Assembly: GCA_017477505.1 (NCBI GenBank) | Contig: JAFUVQ010000002.1 | Location: forward strand, 1-64,000 | From: Eubacterium sp. | GTDB taxonomy: Bacteria > Bacillota > Clostridia > Lachnospirales > Lachnospiraceae | Length of the DNA stretch: 64,000 nucleotides | Direction of reading: 5' to 3' | Part shown: positions 8,989 through 19,332 of the stretch, one piece after another | Layout: each line of letters begins with the position of its first letter | Position numbering within the stretch: position 1 is the first letter of the stretch | Position numbers and translations under genes: made by a program | Notes under the pieces: generated by a model | Told to the model about the DNA's origin: nothing | Database searches by the model: none | The model's input: only the letters and a program-made list of their open reading frames with translations

Positions 8989-11727
8989 CTATTTTATCTT
9001 ATGTTGAAAACGCATAACAAACATTGCACATTGTGCTCTGGATGCCTGTCCGTTCGGATCTAAAACGTTTTGCCCATTCTTTTTCTTTCCGGATAATATG
9101 CTTTGACCATATGCCCACTCTAAACTACTTCTAAATGAATCACTCACAAGTGAACTGTCTGAAAATCCGGAAATGCTCTTTGATCCACTTGTAACATCAA
9201 CACCATATAGTTCTCCAAAACGTTGAAGCATAACTGTCAACTGCGCACGTGTTATAGGATTTGACGGTTTAAACTTACCACTAGCATATCCACTGATAAC
9301 ACCATGATTTTCGGCCCACATGACTTCCTTGTATCCTGAATCAGACGGAGTCATATCACTAAAGCCTCGCCCGTTAACCGGTTCATTTTCATCAATCCAT
9401 CCATTATAGACACCAAGCTTATACAACATGATTGCAAATTGAGCTCTGGTTACGCTTTTGTTCGGCTTATACGAAAGATTACCTATGGTACCATACCCTC
9501 CTACAACACCACGTTCATAAGCTTCTATAATCTCTTCTATACCTGTACTGCCTTTTGGAACATCCTTAAATACTTTATCCTTATCTTCCCATACAGCCCA
9601 AAGATACATATCTTTATGAGGTTTCATTCCTTTTATGTCTATAATGTCAGAAGCATTATAATTATATGGATTTTCCGTCCATCCCAGAAGAGCCTTTCCC
9701 TCCCGTTTAAAGCTATAACCATTATAATCACATGGTATTGCTTCACCATTAAAAACTATAATATTAACTTCTGATACATCACCTAATGATTCACCACATT
9801 CAAATATCTCACCACCATTTGAATCAAGCATAATATAACAACCTTTAATCCATTCAGCGTAAAGTGTAATATCAGATTCTGGTGTGATTTCACCACTACT
9901 ATCTTCTACATATTCATTTGTTTTCTTATCAATCCATCCATTTAATAGAAATCCATCGGGATATTCGAGCATTGTAAAATAACAACTCTTAATTGCCTCC
10001 CCTTTAACAACTCTGAAAGAAATACTATTGCTATAACCAAAAAGACCGCCATTTCCTTCAAGTGTGACTTTATATCCATCCTTCCATACTGCATTCAGAA
10101 CAGTATCTTCGGTTACTGTGTAATCTTCCAGGTCACCTATCAGATTACCTGATGAGTCTCCACTAACAACCCATCCTGCGAGAGCAGCATTTTCATTCAA
10201 TATAGGAAGATTCCATAGAGTACTCCTAGGCAGTGTTTTTAATTCGTATGAGTTCTCATGATACTCTACAATTGTTGAGCCATCTACGGTATAAATATCT
10301 CTATATGTTCCTCCCTGATAATTAAACCTTACAGTAATTGGCTTGACCCATACAACAGAAAGTGTCATATTACGATTTGGCACCAATTCATACAAATCAT
10401 AACGTGATATCTTTTCTCCAGATGTCTTATCATAGTACTCATCATAATCGTAACCTGCTTTATATGCACTTACTGAAATGTTATAACCTATAGGTTTTCC
10501 TTTTTCAATTCTAATGGTTTCTTGGGTAGCGTCAGAATAAATAAACTTCCCACCATTTGCATCAAATGTAATATCGTAATAATCTCCTGGTGTGCCTCCC
10601 TGCCAAACAGCTTTAAATACTGTGTCAGTTCTTGCCGTGAAACCTGCCAACGAAGAATAAAACTGATTACCTACTAGCCATCCAGCCAGCGAACAACTAC
10701 CATTTTCAATATGAGGAAGATATATTTCATCATCCTGTTCTATCGTATAACCAATAGAAACCCGACGGATTTCCACTGTATTAAAGCTAGAGTTGCCATC
10801 CTCTCCGGTAAATCTGCCACCATTTGCGTCAAATGTAAGCTTAACTGATTCTACCCATTCAGCAACGAGATATGTATCTCTTGAAATCACAATGGAGCCA
10901 TCATACAAGAAATCCTCTCCTGTATCCCTGTCCTTCCATCCTAAAAACATATAACCTTTCCTATCAGGGTATGGCACCTCAATTCCCTGTTCTCCAAGAC
11001 TTTTCCCTTTTTGCGATTCATGGATTATAGCATTTCCGGTATGTTCCGAATCTATCCATCCACCATTTGCATCAAAAGAAAGTATATATTTTTCCTTCTC
11101 TGTTCCCCATTTAGCTACTAATGTCATATCACTCGTAATTGGTATCTCATAAAGCTGATAAACAGTATCCGGACATCCTTTTATGTACCAGCCTAAAAGC
11201 TGATAATTATCTTTTAAGACCGCTGAAAAATCATAAGGATAATTAATTGAATAATAGGATGTAGTTACAGTTTCACCATCAAAGACAGTTAAAGAAAAAC
11301 TATCCTTTGTTGCAATAGTTCCTCCATCAGAAGAATACTTTGCGATTGACCCTCCAGCCAGATCAAACTCTACTTCTCTATACCTTTTCCAGTTTACTGT
11401 TATAGTTAAATCCCTGTAGGGAACATATCCATACAATTCTTCTCCGTCAGACAGAGTCTTATCCGTTTCCTGTATATACCAACCGCTTCTTCCATATCCA
11501 TCTCTGGTAGGAATATACTCAATCCCTATAACCCCGGCATAGCCAATATATCTACCTTTTTCCAAATCAAACTCAACTTTATCTGAACCATCTTTAAAAC
11601 TGCCCCCATTGGCATATACTGTAATATGATATGTTTCTTTTTCGGCAGCCTTAGCCGGCATACAAATAAAAAGAATCATGAAGAATGAAAAAAGGAACCC
11701 CATTTTGAATAACGTTGATTTATTCAT
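8989..11727 (-). CDS. secreted SLH-anchored protein with InlB-type repeats
   Basis: About 912 residues from the ATG at 11727, preceded by GGAGGAGTGT. A signal peptide (MNKSTLFKMGFLFSFFMILF...) ends near PAKAAE. Residues about 30-715 are seven or eight InlB B-type repeats, each with a D/E-x-NGG turn and a W near the end (LTVNWKR, LVAEWVE, FKAVWQG, LSVVWVK). Residues about 722-912 hold three SLH domains (VTRAQFAIMLY, ITRAQLTVMLQ, ASRAQCAMFVM). It lacks the DUF285 blocks of its larger neighbour. It ends about 70 nt before the promoter-operator of that neighbour, so it is probably the last gene of the unit transcribed from upstream. No strong terminator is seen after it. Confidence 0.9.
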   Translation of the reverse strand: MNKSTLFKMGFLFSFFMILFICMPAKAAEKETYHITVYANGGSFKDGSDKVEFDLEKGRYIGYAGVIGIEYIPTRDGYGRSGWYIQETDKTLSDGEELYGYVPYRDLTITVNWKRYREVEFDLAGGSIAKYSSDGGTIATKDSFSLTVFDGETVTTSYYSINYPYDFSAVLKDNYQLLGWYIKGCPDTVYQLYEIPITSDMTLVAKWGTEKEKYILSFDANGGWIDSEHTGNAIIHESQKGKSLGEQGIEVPYPDRKGYMFLGWKDRDTGEDFLYDGSIVISRDTYLVAEWVESVKLTFDANGGRFTGEDGNSSFNTVEIRRVSIGYTIEQDDEIYLPHIENGSCSLAGWLVGNQFYSSLAGFTARTDTVFKAVWQGGTPGDYYDITFDANGGKFIYSDATQETIRIEKGKPIGYNISVSAYKAGYDYDEYYDKTSGEKISRYDLYELVPNRNMTLSVVWVKPITVRFNYQGGTYRDIYTVDGSTIVEYHENSYELKTLPRSTLWNLPILNENAALAGWVVSGDSSGNLIGDLEDYTVTEDTVLNAVWKDGYKVTLEGNGGLFGYSNSISFRVVKGEAIKSCYFTMLEYPDGFLLNGWIDKKTNEYVEDSSGEITPESDITLYAEWIKGCYIMLDSNGGEIFECGESLGDVSEVNIIVFNGEAIPCDYNGYSFKREGKALLGWTENPYNYNASDIIDIKGMKPHKDMYLWAVWEDKDKVFKDVPKGSTGIEEIIEAYERGVVGGYGTIGNLSYKPNKSVTRAQFAIMLYKLGVYNGWIDENEPVNGRGFSDMTPSDSGYKEVMWAENHGVISGYASGKFKPSNPITRAQLTVMLQRFGELYGVDVTSGSKSISGFSDSSLVSDSFRSSLEWAYGQSILSGKKKNGQNVLDPNGQASRAQCAMFVMRFQHKIK

Positions 11728-11788
11728 ACACTCCTCCATTTCATACACTGAGTTACCACATAACTATTATATTGTTATTCTATCCAGA

Positions 11789-14131
11789 TTAGTTAAGATC
11801 TTTAAAATCCAGATTCACTTTTCTTGAAGAAAGACTGTCTCTGAAATCTACAGCCTCCTGATATGTGGCACTTCGATCATTGGAAATATCATAGTCTTCA
11901 TCTGTTGTATAATACCAGCAAATGTCCGACTCAAATGTCCTATCACCTGAATAGGACTCCTCATCAATACCAGCAAGTTCATCATAAGTATAGCCCTCTT
12001 TCATAATAGCCTTAGTACCCTCACCATTCAGAGTCCAATGATAGATATGATAAAAACCATACATTCCCCCGGCATCTCCAATATCAAAAAATGAATTATC
12101 ATCCAGTAAGGTGATTGTTTTCCTTCCGTGTCCATTAATGATATAGTTATACTTTCCATCTTTATAGGAAAAAACTGAAGTAATACCCTCAAAATCAGCT
12201 ATAATCAGTTCATCGATACCGTCACCATTAATATCCTTGTATGCATATTTGTCTCCTTCCTGAATTATGAGTCCGTTTTCCAGTTTTATTCCGTACTTAT
12301 CCTGAAAATCTTCGATATATATACGTCCTTCATACCCTTTATCATTATATGCCCCAAATGCATATCTATAATCAGCCAATAATCCTCTATAGTAGTCTTC
12401 TGATGTATCTGCTATAAGAATATAGTCCAAAATCATGCTATTACATAGAGATGTCTCCTGAGTATCAAACTCATTTTCTGAGATATTCTTTCTATTTCCT
12501 TTGCTATAAGAAGTATATTCCGTAGTATTATTATCATAATTGAATCTTTGATAATAGCTGATATCCTCGGACACCCTTCCATTGCTTTCCAATTTTAGAT
12601 AATGATAATTAAAATACCCAGCATCTGACGGATAATCCGCATACGTCATAGCGCAAATCCGGTTATCCTTACTGCTTACCTGAATCTCGCAAAGATTACC
12701 CTTACCATCAGGCCAGTAATCTGTATTAATTGTTCTGTTAAGAATTGATTCATCAAGTATCTTTACAGGTTTGTTATTAACTATAGAGTATACTTCGTCA
12801 CACAAATAGGTATCGTATGACCATGTCTGATATAGTCCTTTATATGACAGAAATAATTCTTTAACCCCATCACCGTTTACATCATGAAGCATATAATACG
12901 ACCCTATATAATCGTCATCATTTCTTGAGTTGTTTCTGTTTTTATAATCATGTAATATCTCTCCGTAAAGACTCATCTCATCTATTTGTGGAGCAGTCTC
13001 CGTAGGTTGTGTTGTGGTGTTACTATCCTTTTTTCCTAAATCATCTATCATGGTCTGAACGCATTTCCGATAGACATCAGCCCCTTTCTTGTTCGGATGC
13101 ATTGATACAGAACTACCTATCTTAGTCTTTAAGTCTTCTTTGTTAAAAAGATAATTTATCTTATTTATGTAGGGATCATTTGAATACGCCTCATGATTAT
13201 CGAACTCTTTCTCAACAGAAACATATACTATGTCTGGAATCACGGATTTTTCTTTTTTTATTTCCTCTTTGGCATTTTCTATTTCTTCTATAATGGCTTT
13301 GTTAAAATCTGTAATGTCTCCATTTACTCGCTCGGCTTCTTTTTTAGAAACCCCAAGTCCTTTCCCTGTTTTTTCAAATAAATGAGGATACCCAGCCACA
13401 ATAATCCTTGCATTAGGTGCTGCATAAAATATGTCTTTGTATAGCCCTCTCAGTTTTTTTCGGAAATTACTATTCTGCTTTATCTTTTTTTCTTGTTTTG
13501 AAATCAATGTCTCAAATTCACCGAATTTTATATAATCATTCTCATACGATGTGATAACACTCTCTACTATTTTTGAAAACTGTAGATCATTCCCACCAAC
13601 TGTCATTGTAACGTAATCTACAGTTCTTCCTTCTTTGCTCAGCTGCTTAAGAATATCCAACTGGGGAATTTGCTTATAAGTAGCATCAACTCCCCACCTT
13701 GAATAATCTACCTTCTGACCATAATTGAGACATAATCCAACATTCGAGTTTATTTCCTCATCATGATAAAAATCATCTATTACGGCTCCGGAACTAGCGA
13801 CAAAAAACCAATTAGCATTTCTGTCTTTTGCAGAAGTTCCTCTGCTATCTTTTAACTTTCCAATTCCTTCAATTTCAAGCATTCCTGCCCATGCTTTTTT
13901 TGATCTGTGCCCCATAAAATCAGAGCTTTTAGTTCTTTCAGTCTTATTCTTACTCCATCCGTAGTAATCCCCAAGTCCTTCTCCGGAAGAATACGAATCC
14001 CCCATACTCACGACAACAATGTCACTTTGGCCTCCTGTGTTAGCCGCATATACGTCAATCTTACCATACGAAAAAAGCAATCCCAGCATTGCAAAAACCG
14101 CTATACATTTACGTAGTCTTAAACTCCTCAT
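11789..14131 (-). CDS. secreted SGNH (SEST-like) hydrolase with calcium-loop C-terminal region
   Basis: About 780 residues. A signal peptide (MRSLRLRKCIAVFAMLGLLF...) ends near VYAANT. The catalytic domain (about 40-370) shows block I MGDSYSSGEGLGDYYGW with the nucleophile serine, block III TVGGNDLQF and block V SMHPNKKGADVY with the catalytic histidine. This fits the SEST-like branch of SGNH/GDSL esterases. The C-terminal half has two EF-hand/FG-GAP-like loops (DVNGDGVKELF, DINGDGIDELI) that probably bind calcium. Such enzymes deacetylate or de-esterify glycans or lipids; the substrate here is unknown. It is a paralog of the enzyme at 15688-18246 and lies directly downstream of a membrane FHA protein. 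The ATG at 14131 is chosen over an upstream GTG at 14140. Confidence 0.88.
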   Translation of the reverse strand: MRSLRLRKCIAVFAMLGLLFSYGKIDVYAANTGGQSDIVVVSMGDSYSSGEGLGDYYGWSKNKTERTKSSDFMGHRSKKAWAGMLEIEGIGKLKDSRGTSAKDRNANWFFVASSGAVIDDFYHDEEINSNVGLCLNYGQKVDYSRWGVDATYKQIPQLDILKQLSKEGRTVDYVTMTVGGNDLQFSKIVESVITSYENDYIKFGEFETLISKQEKKIKQNSNFRKKLRGLYKDIFYAAPNARIIVAGYPHLFEKTGKGLGVSKKEAERVNGDITDFNKAIIEEIENAKEEIKKEKSVIPDIVYVSVEKEFDNHEAYSNDPYINKINYLFNKEDLKTKIGSSVSMHPNKKGADVYRKCVQTMIDDLGKKDSNTTTQPTETAPQIDEMSLYGEILHDYKNRNNSRNDDDYIGSYYMLHDVNGDGVKELFLSYKGLYQTWSYDTYLCDEVYSIVNNKPVKILDESILNRTINTDYWPDGKGNLCEIQVSSKDNRICAMTYADYPSDAGYFNYHYLKLESNGRVSEDISYYQRFNYDNNTTEYTSYSKGNRKNISENEFDTQETSLCNSMILDYILIADTSEDYYRGLLADYRYAFGAYNDKGYEGRIYIEDFQDKYGIKLENGLIIQEGDKYAYKDINGDGIDELIIADFEGITSVFSYKDGKYNYIINGHGRKTITLLDDNSFFDIGDAGGMYGFYHIYHWTLNGEGTKAIMKEGYTYDELAGIDEESYSGDRTFESDICWYYTTDEDYDISNDRSATYQEAVDFRDSLSSRKVNLDFKDLN

Positions 14132-14189
14132 TGCGATCACCCAATCCTTTTAGCTAATGAATCATGACACAGCATAGTAAAAATACCTG

Positions 14190-15296
14190 TTATGAATTCT
14201 GAACAAATGTGTATACGATAACAGCTATAATCAAAGTAGCAAATAATACTATTGAAAGAAGTGATTTTGCCTTCCTGTCATCATCCAGTTCTGATAACGC
14301 ATTATACCCTTGTACCATTGAAACACATCCATATATCTCAGATACAGAGTTTACTATTAATACTACTGTTCCGATAGATTTATACATATTATTAATCGCA
14401 TCATAATTCATCCCCAAATCATAAAGTGAATCAGGCAACACAAAAAGGTATAACAAAAGAGACGGGATACCAATAGCTGTTATGAATGACTTTATACCAA
14501 TAACAGACAACGCTTTCTGAAATGAAAAATTGTTTTGACTGAAGAATCCCCTTTCTGTAATCATCATTGCAACTACTATAGCAACATCCACTATTATTAT
14601 TGAGAAAAACAAATAAAAGAGCACCCTGTTATAAGTTTTATACAATACATCAACTGTATCGCCATAATCACCATACTTAATGCCTATAACAGAAAATAAG
14701 ATCAGTAGTACCACGCCAAGCGATATGAATATCGATAATTCCATAATCAATGGTTCCTTTATTCCATTCAACGACGCACACCTTTTCACCTGTGTTACAG
14801 GATGAATAATAATACTTCCTGTTCGTTTTAACAGGGAAATCAGTCCTCCGCCCGGTTCACAAGAATCCCCTATATTATTTATAGAATCTGCACTGACTGT
14901 ATTATCATCTTCCTCTATCCTAGATTTGTATGGTTCCTGTTTTTTAACAAAAGGTTCTTCTCCACCTGTCTTATACGGAAATGAATCTCCTGAAGCTACA
15001 ATACGAACCTTAGAAGTACCCCCCGACTTAGGCTCGATAATAAAAGTTCCGCCGTCCAATACATGGTCTTCTATCAGCTTATTCCCCATTTTTATACCAT
15101 GACGACTCTCCAAATCATGAATATACCATTTACCATCTTTCTTATAAAAACACCCATGATTCCTTGATACATAATCACACTCTCCCGGAATCTTAATATC
15201 TGATTCAGGATTTCGCCCAAATGAAATTACATCTTTTCCAAAAGAATCAAGATCAAAATATTCACTACGGTCGTTTGCATATAGTTTTATCTTCAT
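14190..15296 (-). CDS. FHA-domain protein with C-terminal multi-pass membrane region
   Basis: 368 residues from the ATG at 15296, which follows GGGGGATTAACT. The N-terminal FHA domain (about 1-105) has SFGRNPESDI, YVSRNHGCFY and DLESRHGIKMGN; histidine replaces the usual asparagine in the NG turn. A polar linker leads to about four or five hydrophobic segments between residues 175 and 365 (for example IFISLGVVLLILFSVIGI and LLSIVLFATLIIAVIVYTF). The FHA domain would face the cytoplasm and could recruit phosphorylated partners to the membrane. The membrane part is not recognised. It resembles the FHA proteins at 18236 and 19333 in its N-terminus and probably arose with them. Confidence 0.82.
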   Translation of the reverse strand: MKIKLYANDRSEYFDLDSFGKDVISFGRNPESDIKIPGECDYVSRNHGCFYKKDGKWYIHDLESRHGIKMGNKLIEDHVLDGGTFIIEPKSGGTSKVRIVASGDSFPYKTGGEEPFVKKQEPYKSRIEEDDNTVSADSINNIGDSCEPGGGLISLLKRTGSIIIHPVTQVKRCASLNGIKEPLIMELSIFISLGVVLLILFSVIGIKYGDYGDTVDVLYKTYNRVLFYLFFSIIIVDVAIVVAMMITERGFFSQNNFSFQKALSVIGIKSFITAIGIPSLLLYLFVLPDSLYDLGMNYDAINNMYKSIGTVVLIVNSVSEIYGCVSMVQGYNALSELDDDRKAKSLLSIVLFATLIIAVIVYTFVQNS

Positions 15297-15361
15297 AGTT
15301 AATCCCCCATTAATATAAATCAATATCATTCAGAGTTTATCGTCAGCTTCTCTACATAATA

Positions 15362-15544
15362 CTAATCTACCAATTGGTTTTCTTGCTTGAACCACTCATA
15401 ATTTGCTGTTAATTCCTGTGTTTCATCAGAGGAATTTGACTTCTTTTTTCCATAAGTTATCCTCTCTCCACATGACGCACAAAATACATCACCGGGTTCA
15501 ATCTTGTTTTTGCATTTAGGGCAAACCCTGTAATAATCAGTCAT
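15362..15544 (-). CDS. small zinc-ribbon protein
   Basis: A 60-residue protein from the ATG at 15544, preceded by AGGAGGAG. It has one zinc ribbon: CPKCKNKIEPGDVFCASCGE (two CxxC pairs, residues 8-27). The rest is a short hydrophilic tail. Such stand-alone ribbons often act as adaptors, and the kinases here carry their own. It lies 66 nt downstream of the start region of the membrane FHA gene and 123 nt from the SGNH gene; the latter gap holds only a weak 6-bp hairpin. No function can be assigned. Confidence 0.7.
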   Translation of the reverse strand: MTDYYRVCPKCKNKIEPGDVFCASCGERITYGKKKSNSSDETQELTANYEWFKQENQLVD

Positions 15545-15687
15545 CCGTTTGATCTCCTCCTGCATTATTTCATCTGTTATTATCTAATTCTCCATCATTT
15601 AGAATCTTTTCACTCACTTATCTATCAAGTCATCTCAATATTATTTAGTTTTAGCAAATTGCGCTAAACCGTCGAAGCCAACACCGT

Positions 15688-18246
15688 TTATTTCGTACCT
15701 ATTTGCTCATAGTCAAAATATATTGCATCTTCAGCGCCATTAGAGAAAAACATTCTTATCTGAACACATAATCCATCTGTATAAGCAATCTCTGCACGCA
15801 CAGCTCCTCTAGGAAGTTCATCTCCTTCAACATATACAAAACCATTTTTAGGATTGTCTTTATAATGTCTGCTATATGTTATCTTTCCTTTACATTCTTT
15901 ACCTTGGTAATCTTTACACCTATAACCGGTTTCTCTCAATCCGTTTGGTGTTTCCTCATAATAATAATCAGCATCAGCATCATCCCCTTTAACTGATAGT
16001 AAATCTCCAAACTCATTATAGGTAAATATATTATAGGTATACTCTTTGTCATATGGCTCTTCACCGCCACCTAAGAAAACAAATTCCACCCTAGTCTCTT
16101 TTATAGTGTTTTTATGAAAATCCCATTCATAATAATAAGAGCCATTATGAAGATACCCATCCTTAAGATCCTCATACCCGTAACACTCTATGCCAGACAA
16201 CGTCCCATCACTATTAAATGAATAGGTTTCATAACCTTCCTGACAAGATATCTTAGATATTTTAGAAGACATTCTTTCCTTCATATTGTAGATTCCATAT
16301 GCACCCACATCAGAAAGTAGTCCCGGGTAAAGAAACGTATATTCAGGATGCTGTAAATTACCTATTCTGGGAAACTCCCTATCAATGTACTCTCCAGCCG
16401 AACTACCTTTAGTTGTAGCCTCTTCCAAGCCATGAGGCATACTTGAGACAATGTATTCGTATTGATCAGTTTTATATAACCTTGTATCTCCTTCCAGTTC
16501 TTCTTTAGTATGTCGCTCCTTACTGTCATCAAACAGTTTGATATAGTTTAGTGTCACTTCTTCATATTCAAAGAAATCAGCCGAAGCTTCATATCCTTCT
16601 TCCAAAGACATAATCTCTTCTCTACCGTTTTTAGTGTAAACATAGCGCCATGTTGAAGATTCAGTATCTACAACCAGACTCATAATCTCACCGGGTTTCC
16701 AAGATGAACCATACTCATACAGATGATAGTCCGATATTGAATCAGTAACTGCAGATAATCCGCATACTCTCCCATTAGTAAATATATAGCAAGGTGAAAA
16801 GAAACTATCCCCTTGATAAATATTCCTAATTTTACCATCAATAATCGTATATATTTCGCAAGAATTAATACAATCCGAATAGTATCCTCCTTCACCGCCA
16901 TTATACTTTTCTGATATGACAAAATCATCTGAACCGTCAAGGTTAACATCATAGTATGAATAATAGTATTCTGAATTTTGAAGTTCACTTGCATATCGCT
17001 GATACTTATCTGTAGATCCATAATACTTTTTTGAAAAATCAACTGAATCTCCTGTTGTTACCATTTTTCTATAATCTTGAATAAATTCGTCATATTGATT
17101 AGTAGGTATAGAATTATCCTTATTCTTCCCTATATGGTTTTCGCACCTGTTAATAACAGCCTGAACACAATTTCTATATTTTTTAGCTCCTTCCTCATTG
17201 GGATGCATGGATTTTGAACATGGATTTAAAATGTTTGTATCTAAATCATATTCATTTTTTATCATAGTAATCTTATTGATTGAAGGTTCTTTTGAATAAG
17301 CCTCATATCCATCAAACTCTTCTTCTACCGAAGCAAATTCTATTACTGCTTTAATCCCCTTTTCGGCGATTACTTTATTGGCATTCTTTATCTCAGTCTT
17401 TATTACATTATTAAATATTGATATATCTTCATTAATTCTTTTTGCTTCATGTATTGACGTCGAGAACCCCTTTCCTGACTGTTCAAATAATTTTGGATAT
17501 CCAGCAACAATGATTAATGCATATGGAGCTTTAGATGCAATATCAACATACAGTTTCCGTAACTTTTGTCTAAACTTGCTATTATCTTTTTTAATCTCCT
17601 TTTCCTTTTCAGATATATTCTTATCAAATTCACCAAGATGCAAATAGGAAGAAGACATAACAGTATCTTTAACTAGACCTGCAAAATCTAAATCATTCCC
17701 ACCTACCGTCAACGTCACATAGTCCACTTTTTTACCACAATTTTGAATGTCATCAAACACATTTAACTGAGGTTCAAAATAAAAAGACCCCTTGTTTCCT
17801 TTACCTCTATCATACGTTTTTTCCTGCCCATATTTCATTTGTTTTCCGTTTTTGTCCTTAAGATAATAGAAATTATCAATCTTCGCTCCAGATACTGCTA
17901 CAAAATACCAATTTCCCTGCTTTCCATCATCTGACACTTTTTTCAGTTTAGTTTTTCCATTATCAAAAACAAGTTGCCCTGCCCATGCCTTTTTAGAACG
18001 ATGCGCCATAAAGTCAGCGCTATTAACACTGTCTTGAAAATTGCCTGTCCATCCATAATAGTCCCCAAGTCCTTCCCCGGAAGAATAAGAATCCCCCATA
18101 GAAACAACAACAATATCATCTGATTCACTACCGGCATAAGACTGTACAGGACAAATCAATATAAGCTGAACTACAAAAACCATAGTCAAAAAAGCTGCTA
18201 GTATCCTACTAAACTGAAGTACTCTTCTATTATACTTACTTGACAT
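15688..18246 (-). CDS. secreted SGNH (SEST-like) hydrolase with long C-terminal repeat region
   Basis: About 852 residues. A signal peptide lies at the start (VLQFSRILAAFLTMVFVVQL..., cleavage near SYAGSE). The catalytic domain repeats the motifs of its paralog: MGDSYSSGEGLGDYYGW, TVGGNDLDFAG and SMHPNEEGAKKY. The C-terminal region (about 400-852) has one calcium-type loop (DVNLDGSDDFV) and then repeated tyrosine-rich beta strands ending in YTYNIFTYNEFGDLLSV, similar in style to RHS/YD-like strands. It overlaps the end of the upstream FHA gene by 11 nt (start ATG 18246, alternative TTG 18255), which implies translational coupling. The enzyme would act outside the cell on an acylated surface component; its substrate is unknown. 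Confidence 0.87.
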   Translation of the reverse strand: MSSKYNRRVLQFSRILAAFLTMVFVVQLILICPVQSYAGSESDDIVVVSMGDSYSSGEGLGDYYGWTGNFQDSVNSADFMAHRSKKAWAGQLVFDNGKTKLKKVSDDGKQGNWYFVAVSGAKIDNFYYLKDKNGKQMKYGQEKTYDRGKGNKGSFYFEPQLNVFDDIQNCGKKVDYVTLTVGGNDLDFAGLVKDTVMSSSYLHLGEFDKNISEKEKEIKKDNSKFRQKLRKLYVDIASKAPYALIIVAGYPKLFEQSGKGFSTSIHEAKRINEDISIFNNVIKTEIKNANKVIAEKGIKAVIEFASVEEEFDGYEAYSKEPSINKITMIKNEYDLDTNILNPCSKSMHPNEEGAKKYRNCVQAVINRCENHIGKNKDNSIPTNQYDEFIQDYRKMVTTGDSVDFSKKYYGSTDKYQRYASELQNSEYYYSYYDVNLDGSDDFVISEKYNGGEGGYYSDCINSCEIYTIIDGKIRNIYQGDSFFSPCYIFTNGRVCGLSAVTDSISDYHLYEYGSSWKPGEIMSLVVDTESSTWRYVYTKNGREEIMSLEEGYEASADFFEYEEVTLNYIKLFDDSKERHTKEELEGDTRLYKTDQYEYIVSSMPHGLEEATTKGSSAGEYIDREFPRIGNLQHPEYTFLYPGLLSDVGAYGIYNMKERMSSKISKISCQEGYETYSFNSDGTLSGIECYGYEDLKDGYLHNGSYYYEWDFHKNTIKETRVEFVFLGGGEEPYDKEYTYNIFTYNEFGDLLSVKGDDADADYYYEETPNGLRETGYRCKDYQGKECKGKITYSRHYKDNPKNGFVYVEGDELPRGAVRAEIAYTDGLCVQIRMFFSNGAEDAIYFDYEQIGTK

Positions 18247-19276
18247 GTTTCTCAATCTTCTTCACCGTCCAATCATCTAATGTTGCTGAATCTATCTTGT
18301 CTACCTGTATCACGTATAGTTCTGACTGATTCGGTATTGTTTCGTAAAACTTATTATGGTAGCAGTCGTAGCTCATTACTGATTCTGACTCTGAAAAGAT
18401 GACCTGTACTCCAAGATCGGAATCCAGGTTATATGAAACCGGATTTGCCATAACTCTTCCGTTTATAACAAATATGGTCCACATTTCTTCCTTCTTATTC
18501 ATATAATATGTTTCATAAGAAGGATGCTTATCCTGAGTATCTTCAACCTGTTGATCCTCTTCGTAGCTTTCTCCGTCTATCCCATAGTCAGTATATACAT
18601 AGAACTGATCAAAGCCCCTCTGTCCTAGTTCTTTCTGGACATCCTTCTCAGTGTGAACTTCATTTGATTTATCAGCGTCTACTACTGAAATAACTGTAGA
18701 ATTATCTTTGAAATATGCATCTGTATTGCTTCCGTAGTCCACATAATCCTCATCATTCACAGCCTCAAAGGTTGGCGTCTTTTTTCTGTTATTCATTACA
18801 ATTATCACTATTATCGTTGCAAGCAGTACTACAGCCACTGCAACTAAAGAAATAAACAGTTTTTTGTTCTTAATACTAATACCACCCTTTTGGTTAGTAT
18901 CCTTTTTATCCCCATCCTCTATTATGTTTTTCTTACTACCCAGTGCTTCAACAGACAAAATCTGAATAGTGACATTTTCTTTAGTTTTTCCATTTTTTAT
19001 TATTAGATATAAGCCCTCAGATACATTACGTTCATTAAGGTGATGAGACTCTCCACTTGCTTCGTCAAACCATCTTATATTGTTACGATTACTGAGGTTT
19101 TTTACGTTCCATATACCATTTTCCTTATAAAAACAGCCTTGAAGTCTTGATACATATGGCTTATCAATTACGACGTCACAGTCCTCATTTCTTCCAAAGC
19201 TAACTACATCTTTTTCAAAGGAATCAATATCCACTCTATCTATTCTGTTATCTGAATATTCAATGCTGATAATCAT
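18236..19276 (-). CDS. FHA - TM - extracytoplasmic domain protein
   Basis: 346 residues with a bitopic layout. FHA domain at about 1-105 (SFGRNEDCDVVI, YVSRLQGCFYKE, NLSNRNNIRW); the S-x-x-H histidine is a glutamine (RLQG) and the NGT turn reads NNI, so binding may be altered. One membrane helix at about 148-170 (LFISLVAVAVVLLATIIVII) is followed by an acidic outer domain of about 175 residues, rich in D, S and Y and without cysteine. That outer domain is not recognised. GGGGAATAAAAT precedes the ATG. It overlaps the downstream SGNH esterase gene by 11 nt, so the two may work together at the cell surface. Confidence 0.8.
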   Translation of the reverse strand: MIISIEYSDNRIDRVDIDSFEKDVVSFGRNEDCDVVIDKPYVSRLQGCFYKENGIWNVKNLSNRNNIRWFDEASGESHHLNERNVSEGLYLIIKNGKTKENVTIQILSVEALGSKKNIIEDGDKKDTNQKGGISIKNKKLFISLVAVAVVLLATIIVIIVMNNRKKTPTFEAVNDEDYVDYGSNTDAYFKDNSTVISVVDADKSNEVHTEKDVQKELGQRGFDQFYVYTDYGIDGESYEEDQQVEDTQDKHPSYETYYMNKKEEMWTIFVINGRVMANPVSYNLDSDLGVQVIFSESESVMSYDCYHNKFYETIPNQSELYVIQVDKIDSATLDDWTVKKIEKHVK

Positions 19277-19332
19277 ATTTTATTCCCCATAAGAAACATA
19301 AAACCAAATCTATAGAAAGATTTAGACTTTTT

